Position numbers and translations under genes: made by a program. A DNA stretch of 64,000 nucleotides, taken from assembly GCA_963422465.1 (NCBI GenBank), contig OY730174.1, positions 3,560,914 to 3,624,913 on the forward strand. The letters are read 5' to 3'. The notes under the pieces are model-generated. The model did no database searches and had not been told where the DNA came from. It saw only the letters and a list, made by a program, of their open reading frames with translations. Positions within the stretch are counted from its first letter, which is position 1. Every line of letters starts with the position of its first letter. Source of the DNA: Lichina pygmaea (lineage: Eukaryota > Ascomycota > Lichinomycetes > Lichinales > Lichinaceae). This document shows positions 55,391 to 64,000 of the stretch, piece after piece.

Positions 55391-56935
55391 ATGGCAGATC
55401 CACGCAGCCCTACCCCTTCGCAGGCAGGCCAAGCCCGGGCTGCGCCTCAGGCGTAAGCCCAGGAACCACCTGTCCCTACCACCCTCACCTTACCTCCAAA
55501 GCCGTTGAAGGTAGGTACACCGAAGAGGTATGATGGATCACGAGGGGGATTGGAATTATTCTTCTCTCAGCTTGAGCTTTACTACAGATTCAACGCCGCA
55601 CAATTCCCTACGGAACAGGAGAAGGTGCTGTTCGCAGCTTCCTACCTGGACGGACCGACATTTGCCTGGTTTAATGTCTACCTACAAGACTTCCTCGACA
55701 ACAAGGAAGATCCCTCTAGCATGGAGACCACGACACGGCAGATCATTGGGAGATTCTCTACCTTCAAGACCCAGATGAAGAAGACCTTCGGGGTCATTGA
55801 TGAAGAACAAGATGCGGAACGAAAGCTCCAAGCACTACGGCAGACAGGGTCAGTATCAGACTTCGTGGCGAAGTTCCAACAGCTGTCAGTGAGGACACAA
55901 TGGGGAGACAGTGCCTTGACGGCACTATTCTACCAAGCTCTCAAGGAACAAGTCAAGGATGACATCGCACGAGGAGACCGACCCACCGACCTCAAGGATA
56001 TGATCGACACAGCGGTACGCATCGACGACCGACAGTTCGAACGAGAACTCGAGAAGCGAGGCAAGCATGCAAGGCCATAGGGCAAAAAGACAGCGCCAGC
56101 ACAAGACAAGTACGGCTTGACACCCATGGAGATTGATGCAACAACACCACAGGCAACAAAGAAGAAAGAAACACGGAAGTGTTACAATTGCCAGAAGGTA
56201 GGACACCTCGCAGCCAACTGCCAAAGCAAGAAGAAGAAAGAAGGCAAGGGTAAGCAGTTGAATGCCACCAGTGCCTGGAAAGGCAAGGGTATTCAGGAGC
56301 CACCGAGGGCCCCCAGAGGCACGCTACCCATGAACTGGTCAGAAGCAACACTCCTCGGACAGGAGGACAATCTCAGACAGCACATCGAAAGACTGGAGAA
56401 CGATCTGCAGAGGTCACTGGAGGACCTGCACGCAATCCAAGACCAGATCGATAAGGTTCATTGGGAGGATGACCTGATCTCCGAATTCGACACAACAGAC
56501 TACGAGATTGACATAACCGGCATGCCACCAGTTCCCGAGACACCACTACTCCGACGACAGGATGCGACCTTGTCGGAGGACGGCGAAGCAAGAGTGACGC
56601 GATAGGTGGACGACACCATCAGCATCTCACAGCCCCGAGACATCACAGCGCAAGTGGACCTTCACCAGGCTACGACACCAGCCTGCGGACGTCCTTATTG
56701 GAAAGGATGTGAGGACCACCACTGCAAGGAACATCTCCTAGAGAAAAGGAGAAGGCACTACTTCCCTGGCCCAGAATACCACAAGAAAGCCTGGAGCATC
56801 AAGCACGAGCTAAGCCAGCAAGGGAAAGAACACGATGATTGCGGAGAAGACGCATGGGAGCTATGCTTCACCGAAAAATGCGAAAGACACGTGGCAGAAC
56901 GCCAGGCTCAGGGCCTTGGTTGTTCAAAAAACTAG
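55391..56935 (+). pseudogene. Gag of B2
   Basis: 515 codons from ATG 55391 with three stops (TAA 55454, TAG 56078, TAG 56603). Pro/Gln-rich start, capsid-like domain (about 55505-56080) with YDGSRGG and FLDNKED segments, CCHC knuckle C-x2-C-x4-H-x4-C near 56180-56220, an acidic coiled-coil-like stretch near 56360-56470. Then a Cys/His-rich tail (56683-56892) with two C-x7-C-x4-C-x2-H motifs. Ends at TAG directly after the slip site. Would form the particle and bind RNA. Confidence 0.93.
56926..56932 (+). promoter_or_regulatory. -1 programmed frameshift slip site, B2 gag/pol
   Basis: A AAA AAC in register with gag codons TCA AAA AAC, followed at once by TAG. Slipping back one base opens the pol frame (continuing KKLAVLF). 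Matches the X XXY YYZ rule. A downstream pseudoknot was not assessed. Confidence 0.8.
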
Positions 56936-59900
56936 CAGTGCTCTTCAAATCCGGAGTCGGAAGAGCAGGCAAGACAACACTCCGGAGAGAAGGGGTCGAG
57001 CAGAGCCTTGACGCGACAGCCTGCAGTCCGCATTTTCGCATCAGGATAAGAGTCAACGGGCATCTGACGAACGCCATGATCAACTCTGGAGCTACTGGCA
57101 ACTTCATGTCAGAAAGTTTCGCCAGGAAGCACAAGATCCCAACTCAGGAAAAGAGGAATCCATACCAACTAACAGTAGTGGACGGGACACCACTCTCCAA
57201 CAACCAAGGACAAGTGATGAAGGAGACCAAGAACCTACGACTGTGTGTCGACAGTACGACAATCGGATCAGAAGAATTCGACTTGGTCCAGATACCACAT
57301 GAAGTTATATTGGGTCTTCCGTGGTTGGAAAGTCAAAACCCAAGGATCGACTGGAAAAGAAGGCACCTAGTCTTTCCGAAGAGGAGTCTGGCAACTCGAG
57401 CAGAGCCAGAGAAAGTGAGAATCAAAGAGATCTCATATGCAGGGTGGAAGAAGCACCACCGGCGAGGGCAAGCCTATGTGGCTTGGATGAAGCCCCGAAA
57501 CCATCAACTTTGCACCACGCATGACGCCGTGGGCGAGACTCAGGCACCGCAGCTGCCAAGTGAGTATAAAGACTACCAGGAGATGTTTGGTGAGGAAGCA
57601 GTCGCGACGCTACCGGAACACCAAGAGTGGGATCACGAAATTCCGCTGGAAGACGGAAAGAAACCCACACATGGCCCTATTTACGCTCTATCAGCAAAGG
57701 AGCTTGAGGCCCTAAGAGATTACCTGGACGAGAACCTAGCGAAAGGGTTCATAAGACCTTCAACATCACCGGCCAGATACCCGATATTGTTTGTGCCAAA
57801 GAAAGACAGCAAATTACGACTGTGTGTCGACTACCGGCAGCTTAATGCGATCATGATTAAGAATCGCTACCCGCTACCGTTAATATCGGAAATCCAGGAC
57901 CGAATCCAAGGAGCCAAGTGGTTTACCAAGTTCGACATCCGAGGCGCTTTCAACCTGGTTAGGATGAAAGATGGCGAAGAATGGAAGACAGCCTTTCGTA
58001 CGAGGTACGGGCATTACGAGTATACCGTTATGCCATTCGGCCTTACGAATACACCGGCGATGTTCCAATCGCTCATTAACGCCATCCTCCGACAATACCT
58101 GGATATATTTGTTACCACTTATATCGACGATGTCTTGGTTTACACCAATGGAACCCTGGAGGAGCACAGACAGCATGTCAAGAAGATCCTACATGTGCTC
58201 CAAGAAGCAGGAATGAGGTTACGCCTTGATAAGAGCATCTTCCACGTGAAAGAAGTGGAATATTTGGGATCGATCCTGACGACGGAAGGAATCCGTATGG
58301 ACGATACAAAGATCACGGCAGTACGAGACTGGCCAACACCCAAAAACCTCAAAGAAGTCCAATCCTTCCTAGGATTTGCGAACTTCTACCGACGATTCAT
58401 CAAGGAGTACTCAAGGACAGCAGCACCCTTGACTGAACTAACAAAGAAGGAAGAAACCTTCACATGGGGGAACAGCCAAGAGAGAGTGTTCCAGGAGCTG
58501 AAAGAGAAGTTCACCTCCGCACCCATACTGGCATCATTTGATCCCGGACGGCAGATCATCATGGAGACAGATGCCTCAGACCAAGCACTTGGATCTTGCT
58601 TGTGTCAACCAGACGCCGAAAACCGCCTACACCCTGTCGCATACTGATCAAGAAAGTTCTCTGGCCCAGAACTCAGGTACGATGTTCACGACAAGGAGTT
58701 GTTAGCGATTGTCAACGCATTCCAGGAGTGGAGACCTTACCTGGAAGGAGTAAAGTACACAGTGGACGTGTACTCAGACCACAAGAACTTGGCTTACTTC
58801 ACGACAACGAAGAAGCTAAACAGACAACAAGTCCGATGGGCGGAGCTTTTAGCTTCATACGACTTCCAGATCTTCTATCGAAAAGGATCAGAAAACGCAC
58901 GAGCGGACGCGCTTAGCAGGCGGCCTGATATGACGACAGACGACATGACAGAAGAGCGCCCAATCCTAGTGACAAAAGGACAAACTCTGGTCTATGCTCA
59001 ACCTCAGTTAGCGAGAACTGAAGAAATGGGTGCACTCCTGACCCTAGGCCACAACGTTGCGGCCACGAACAAGGAAGAAGTGCCAGAGAGCGCACAAGAG
59101 GACGTGATTCGACAACATCACGATGGACCTCTACACGGACATCCTGGGCGAGACAAGACCCTGGAAAAGATCCGGAGACGTTACCACTTCAACAGAATGA
59201 AGCGGAAAGTGACGGAATTTATTCGCAACTGCGAAGAGTGTGCGAAAAACAAACCGTCACGCCACAAACCCTATGGAGAGAGTCAACAAATAGACCTCCC
59301 AGAAGCGGCTTGGGATACTATCACAATGGATTTTGTGGTGAAGCTGCCGAGGTCAGAGGACCCGGTAACAAAGGTGAAATATGACAGTATCTTGGTGGTT
59401 GTTGACAAACTCACCAAATACGCTCACCTGATCCCGTGGCGAGAGACAGGAACAGCGAGCGAACTCGCCAATGTCCTACTCAAAGAATTGGTTAGCCAGC
59501 GAGGGCTACCCACGAAGATTATCTCGGATCAAGACAAACTCTTCACCTCGAAATTCTGGAACACGTGGACAAGACAGCTAGGGATAGACACGAGGATGTC
59601 TACTGCCTACCATCCACAAACAGACAGACAAACTGAGAGAACAAACCAGACGATGGAACAGTACCTACGCCACTACGTCAACCACCGACAGGACGATTGG
59701 GTAGAACTGCTACCAATGGCTCAGTTTGCGTACAACGATCAGCAACACAGCGTGACAGGCATGACGCCGTTCTTTGCGAACTACGGCAGAAACCCCCGCT
59801 GGGAAGCGATGGCGGCTGGAAGTGGCACTTCAACAAACATCGAAAAACTCACTGCTATGCATGAGGAAATGAAGACTGCAATTGAATCTGCACAAAAGAC

Positions 59901-60447
59901 AACAAGCCACCGCCTAAACAGCAAAAGGTTGAAGGGACCAACCCTGGAGAGGGGGGATAAGGTCTATTTGTCAACAAAAAACCTGCGCTTGAAGCGACCA
60001 AGCAAAAAGCTGGATCATGTACGAATCGGACTGTTTGAGATTGAGAAGCGCACTGGAGAAGTCAACTACAGACTGAGACTGCCAAAAAAGGCACGGATAC
60101 ACCGAGTATTCCATGTCTCGCTGCTTGAGCCAGCACCCAGCGACGCAGCAATCGAAACAGAATAGCACTTCGAGGACAACAAAGAAGAGTACGATGTCGA
60201 AAGGATCCTAGACAGCCGGAGAAGCAGACGGAAAATCGAATACCTGGTCAAGTGGTTAGGGTATGACAATGAGGAGAACTCGTGGGAACCCACCGAGAAC
60301 TTCAGCCCTGAGACAAACGAGAAACTGCGGAGTTTCCACCGACAAAACCCGCAGAAGCCAGGATCGATGGAGACAAAGGCTCAAGAGAAGCCAAAGCCTC
60401 CGAAGAGAAGAAGTCCTCCAAAGGCGGCGGGGACTCCACACGCGTAG
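56932..60447 (+). pseudogene. Pol of B2 (PR-RT-RH-IN-chromodomain), two stops
   Basis: 1172 codons in the -1 frame relative to gag, broken only by TGA 58645-58647 and TAG 60163-60165. Protease near 57075 reads NSGAT: the catalytic Asp is Asn, as in B1. RT has FDIRGAFN near 57930 and YIDD near 58122. RNase H has TDAS near 58570 and DHKNL near 58780. Integrase has the HHCC region (59100-59250), MDFVVKLP near 59325, SDQD near 59525 and the TER glutamate near 59635. The GPY/F-like part is near 60010, and a chromodomain (60170-60310) lies after the TAG. A basic, Pro/Lys-rich tail overlaps the antisense gene. Confidence 0.95.
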
Positions 60448-60832
60448 CCTCCTGCTCGAGATCCTCTTGATCCTCGATCGCAGCAAGCTCACGCTTGATG
60501 GCCTCACCCTCCTTCTTGGACAACACACCCAACTGACGACGGAGACGAAGTTTGCGAGGAAGGAGAACAGACTCCTGCTCCTCGATCTCCTTCAGTTGAG
60601 CCTCAAGCTGAGTGCGCTCAAGCTCCATCTTCTCCCACTCCGACTCCGCGAGATGGAGATCGCAACGGCGACCCTTCTCAAGGCACCGACCGCAAAATGT
60701 GGACTCTGAACTGACGACACACTTGGCACGGTCACGACAACATGCACTGCATGAAACTTTGGATACCTTGCCCATCTTGCCAACACGAGAACCGAGGACT
60801 CCACGACGATTACAACAAGATGTCCGGGTCAT
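60302..60832 (-). CDS. Antisense Zn2Cys6 / coiled-coil protein of family B, intact
   Basis: 176 residues, ATG at 60832, opposite to gag-pol, between pol and the 3' LTR, with no internal stop. Cysteines 28, 31, 38, 47, 50 and 57 fit C-x2-C-x6-C-x8-C-x2-C-x6-C with basic residues between them (CSACCRDRAKC, then CGRCLEKGRRC), very close to fungal Zn(II)2Cys6 regulators. Residues about 63-130 are Glu/Leu/Arg/Lys-rich with heptad-like spacing, a likely dimerising coiled coil. An acidic, Ser/Pro-rich end follows and could be an activation region. Its 3' end overlaps the last 146 nt of pol. The upstream region is the 3' LTR with the dyad array. I infer a transcription factor of the element; nothing in the sequence proves this. 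Confidence 0.85.
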   Translation of the reverse strand: MTRTSCCNRRGVLGSRVGKMGKVSKVSCSACCRDRAKCVVSSESTFCGRCLEKGRRCDLHLAESEWEKMELERTQLEAQLKEIEEQESVLLPRKLRLRRQLGVLSKKEGEAIKRELAAIEDQEDLEQEATRVESPPPLEDFFSSEALASLEPLSPSILASAGFVGGNSAVSRLSQG

Positions 60833-60884
60833 GGTAAGAGAAGCGAGAGGATCTGGGGACAGAACCTTTGGAGGGAGGAGATGG

Positions 60885-61297
60885 TGTTAAGGCCCAGGCC
60901 GGAACAGCTGAGCTGACCGAAGCGAGTGTACAGAGGTACACAGAACAATGTTCACCCGACCCGGTGGACAAGGTGGACGATGTGTAACCAGCTCGTCCAG
61001 CTCATCCACAGGAACAATGTTCACCCGACCTGGTGGACGAGGTGGACGATGTGTAACCAGCTTGTCCAGCTCGTCCACGCAGAAAGCTGATACCCCTCGG
61101 GAGGACCCCCCCCCCTCAGGCTCCTGTATATAAGAACCCAGATAGCCGGAGAGAATAGCTCTCCAGGCTGAACACACATTACGAGCGACAATAGCAAGAG
61201 AGTTACCCCACTTGCTATTCATCTATTGAGTCCCTGCCCTCCTCGGTCGAAGACAGGACCACCCACATTCTGTGTGAACGTGGACTGGCCTTTAACA
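60885..61297 (+). repeat. LTR (3') of B2
   Basis: 413 bp, same ends as the 5' LTR. Dyad blocks at 60964-61009 and 61033-61078. The differences from the 5' LTR are transitions, several inside the half-sites. Confidence 0.97.
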
Positions 61298-61302
61298 GTG
61301 TG
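61298..61302. repeat. Target-site duplication of B2 (right copy)
   Basis: GTGTG, identical to 54935-54939. The uninterrupted site is visible in copy 4 near 30852-30862. Confidence 0.95.
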
Positions 61303-62404
61303 TTTGTGAGTCCGAATAGCATAACCAGATACTTGTAGTGTCTGTATCAGGTTCTGAAGGCTGTCTTCCATTCTTCTCCTTCTTTCATGCGTATCAGGTT
61401 GTATACTCCTTTCAAGTCCAGCTTGGTAAAGATTGTAGCTTGGCTGATCCTATCTCACAATTCGTTTGCATTTGGCAATGGATATCAGTTCTTGATGGTA
61501 ATGTTGTTGAGTTTCCTGTAATCCACACAAAGTCGAAGACTTCTGTCTTTCTTTAGTGCAAATAGTATCGGGTATCCTGCTGGCGATTGAGATTCTCGAA
61601 TGAAACCCTTTTTCAGGTTTTCCTCCAGGTACTCGCAAAGTACTTGGAGCTCTTTCTCTGATAACTGGTAAATTGGTCCAAATCCTGGCTCTGTCCCTGG
61701 TTGCAACTTGATCTCATGATCCCAAGGTTGGTGCTTAGGCAACACTGCTGTTGTTGTCTCTTCCTGAAAGAGGTTATCATACCCAGGTCAGTACTCTTCA
61801 GGGATCTCCAGAGGGTTAACAACTTCCTCTCTCTTCATCTCTGACTGTTTGGCCACCTGGTTCCGGGGTGTGCCTGTCAAGGCAGACCTCTTCTCTTGAG
61901 AGTTGTCCTTTCTGTCAGTGAGGTTCCACTGAGGACTCCTTCCCTCATCTGTCCATGCCTTCTGCGGCTGGTAACAGGTCTGAGCTGTGTTGTTAGTGCA
62001 GTTCCTAAATGTGAGTACTCCTGTCTTCCAGTTAACAACTGGGTTGTGCTTCTTTAGCCAAGGCATCCCCAAATAGATATCCTGAGTGGCTAACTCAACA
62101 ATATCAAGGTGGATCCTTTCAGCATAGTGTCCAGTAACTATTTCCATTGACTGTGTCTCATGGCAGACTAGCTCTGTCTGTCTATTTGCCATCGCAAGCT
62201 GATAGGGCTGCTGCTTGCGTCTCCTTCCAGTGCTGAGGGTATCGTAAAGTTGTCTCAAGATGTAGTTTCCACTGGCTCCAGAGTCAACAAGTGCGTATGT
62301 CTGTACTGGCGTGTTGGCGTGTAGTGACACAGGCAATCGCAGGTGCTTTGTGTTGCTAGGGGTCATGTTGTTGAGCTCCTGATGTCACCCCTTGACAAGG
62401 GAGT

Positions 62405-63904
62405 TCAGTCTTTTCCTGATCGAAGTGTCTTACCACTGACTGGGCAATAGGTCCAGCCATTCCCATCAGTTCTGAGGAATCTGTTCATGAATTTGTCTTG
62501 CTGATGCTTGTCACATCCAGGCTTGAGGCAGTACTGCCAATTGTCAACGTAGCAGTTGTAGTTGTTGCCTTGCTGTAGGAACATGAGGTGTTCGTGCCAA
62601 TCATGTGTGTGCCCGGGGAATGTGGTGTGTTGGTGTTTATCCCAAAGATGGATCTCACACGCATCCTTCTCGCAATTGACCCAATGCTTGTGGCAGCTGG
62701 CGTGGTAGGGTGAATGTCCTCTGTACCTTCGTAGTTGTTCGTGGTAGGTGCAGTAGTGCTTTGTGCAAAACCTCCACTGTAGTTCGCCATGCCGTAGATT
62801 TTGTGGGTCCATGCTGTAAGCATAGCTTCCTTGTGGTATTTCTTCTTTGATAGACGTGGGTTTGTCTCAGTCCCCATCAGAGGTGGTTAAGAGCTCCTGT
62901 CCCTTGTCCTGACCTGTCTGTTCTGGTAGGTCCTTGCCTCCTGATGTTGCCAGTTGGTGGGCTGCTTCCAATGTCTGATCGTAGTTGTCCTATTGTTCAA
63001 GGGATAGCTGAGCCTCTCCTGGTGGGTCCTCTAGCTTGATGACATTCCAGTCTCTGTCAAGCGTATTAAGTTGCTGTCAGTGCACCTTGTTCTTTGAACA
63101 ACAGTCTTTCGCCATGTGGCCTAGCTTGCCACAGGCATAGCACTTCAGTGCTTTCCTCTTTTTGTTGTTCCTTCCCTTTGTGAACCTTCCCTTGTGGTGG
63201 ACTGCATCCAGTTCCATGGGTGCATAGCCATATGGGTCATGTGGCGGTGCCTTGTTAGGCAGCTTGTAGTGGTTGCTCACATGCCATGCGGGGTGGCTGT
63301 ATCCTCTGTCATGGTGTTTCTCCATCGCTCACTTGAATAGCTTGTCATCGATGTCGATTGCTTGTGTGATGAGTTTGTCCAGTGTGTCAACTGCTTGTCT
63401 GTCAAAGGTGATCTCATCCTTCATGTTTTCCTTGAGTCCACATCGGTACATGACCATCAGGGTGTTGTTGTCCCAGTCAGTCAGTACTGAGTATTGTTTG
63501 AACTGCGTGGTGTACTCTGCGGCTGAGCGTTGTTGTTTGATGTGCTGGATCATTCGTATAGCCACTTTGTCTTTGTTAGATAGTCCAAGGATCCTTTTGA
63601 TCTTGTCCTTAAATTGTGTCTATTTCGTCATCCATTCTGTTGTGCTGTTGTGGTCTCTGTTTCCTGAGAGATGTTTGTTGACGTAGGGCTTGATCCATCA
63701 ATAAGTATTGCCTCTCATGTAAGTGGTTGCGAAGAGGGGCCACTTCTCCTTAGGCAGCTTTGTCTCTGGTTGGAATTGAAAGTAGACTTGGAGTTGCATG
63801 AGCCAGTCGTCAACCTTGTTCCTTTCACTGTAGAACAGGTCTGGCTTGGCAACGCTAATCTTTCCATCTGGGAAGTTGGGGTTGGTTGCTCCTGAGGTAC
63901 TCAT
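62405..63904 (-). pseudogene. Gag of copy 7
   Basis: 500 codons on the minus strand, ATG kept (63904), 18 nt inside the LTR. Several stops (between 63330 and 63700, and near 63040). CCHC knuckle near 63095-63140. Paired Cys/His motifs near 62500-62700. Confidence 0.9.
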
Positions 63905-63922
63905 CCTTGAGGGTCTTCAAAG

Positions 63923-64000
63923 TGTTGCAGTCTGTACTGTACTGTCCTATCCGAGTATAGGATTAGGGCGAGAGGTGGAAGGTGGGTTGGTTCTCGCAGG
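63923..64000 (-). repeat. LTR (5') of copy 7, first 78 bp
   Basis: TGTTGCAGTCTG onwards, identical in outline to the left LTR start. The rest lies beyond the window, so the A2 array cannot be confirmed on this side. Confidence 0.92.

Larger units (their letters stand above)
54940..61297 (+). mobile_element. Complete Ty3/gypsy family B copy B2, 6358 bp
   Basis: Two 413-bp LTRs that differ at about ten positions, all transitions by my reading, and a perfect 5-bp duplication GTGTG (54935-54939, 61298-61302). Only three stops in gag and two in pol. The youngest LTR element here. Contains an intact antisense gene. Confidence 0.97.
52704..62366 (-). pseudogene. Pol of copy 7, interrupted by B2
   Basis: Minus-strand coding 62366-61303 and 54939-52704. 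Protease DSGAS near 62280, RT with YLDN near 54865, RNase H 54425-53859, integrase 53741-53185 (TERANQ intact here, where the other copies have TGA), chromodomain 52704-52850. Several stops, none by frameshift. Confidence 0.93.
51675..64000 (-). mobile_element. Ty3/gypsy family A copy 7 (A2 type), split by B2, right LTR cut by window end
   Basis: 3' LTR 51675-52218, antisense gene on plus strand, pol and gag on the minus strand, 5' LTR from 63923. B2 sits in RT (54940-61297). Without it, pol is 3300 nt and gag 1500 nt. Among the less mutated A copies. Confidence 0.95.

Noticed and set aside
60263-60709. 148-codon plus-strand ORF at the end of B2
   Set aside because: Shadow of the antisense Zn2Cys6 gene in a different strand/frame. 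Low-complexity Leu/Arg content and no start context.

Overview
The window is a block of nested retrotransposons from a eukaryotic genome, almost certainly a filamentous ascomycete (Pezizomycotina). I saw no convincing host gene. The fungal call rests on chromodomain Ty3/gypsy elements, Tad-like LINEs with an ORF1 of zinc knuckles, and heavy C-to-T / G-to-A transition decay that has turned many CAA, CAG, CGA and TGG codons into stops. This looks like repeat-induced point mutation (RIP). An onygenalean host is a guess only.

Layout: 1-4960, Ty3/gypsy family A copy 1 (+, subtype A2, left end outside the window), inserted into copy 2 (4961-9043, +), which also carries a tRNA-derived SINE (7503-7941). 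9044-9717, LINE fragment (-). 9718-21706, copy 3 (-, A1), split by a full-length LINE at 11908-17433 with a 13-bp target duplication. 21707-24473, a tandem cluster of LINE2 pieces (+). 24474-25130, end of a third gypsy family (C), then 1.4 kb of unassigned sequence, a C-like LTR (26522-27093) and a tandem host-like repeat. 27594-34087, complete copy 4 (-, A1) with a 5-bp duplication AGCAG. 34414-35438, start of copy 5 (+, A2), interrupted by copy 6 (35439-41735, +, A1). 41736-43303, LINE fragment (-). 43304-44418, an island with little sign of RIP. 44419-48372, an A fragment broken by LINE3. From 48373, family B copy B1 (+), broken by A copy 7 (51675 to the window end, -, A2), itself broken by the complete family B copy B2 (54940-61297, +, 413-bp LTRs, duplication GTGTG). 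The right side is therefore a five-level nest: A fragment, LINE3, B1, A7, B2.

Family A is very regular. Gag is 1500 nt and pol is 1100 codons in copies 1, 3, 4, 6 and 7 (copy 6 gag is one base short). Pol runs protease, reverse transcriptase, RNase H, integrase, GPY/F-like region, chromodomain. Family B has Gag and Pol joined by a canonical -1 slip site (A AAA AAC, then TAG).

The main discovery candidate is an extra antisense gene between pol and the 3' LTR, present in A1, A2 and B. It encodes a small protein with a Zn(II)2Cys6 (GAL4-type) cysteine pattern followed by a likely coiled coil, and its 3' end overlaps the chromodomain codons tail to tail. Each subtype's LTR carries its own tandem array of dyad-symmetric half-sites. 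A1 and A2 share nearly the same gag-pol but differ together in array and antisense gene. I infer a self-encoded regulator plus operator cassette. A second finding, seen in A, B and C, is complementarity between the predicted mRNA 5' end and a site 2 nt inside the LTR, which suggests Tf1-like self-priming instead of tRNA priming.
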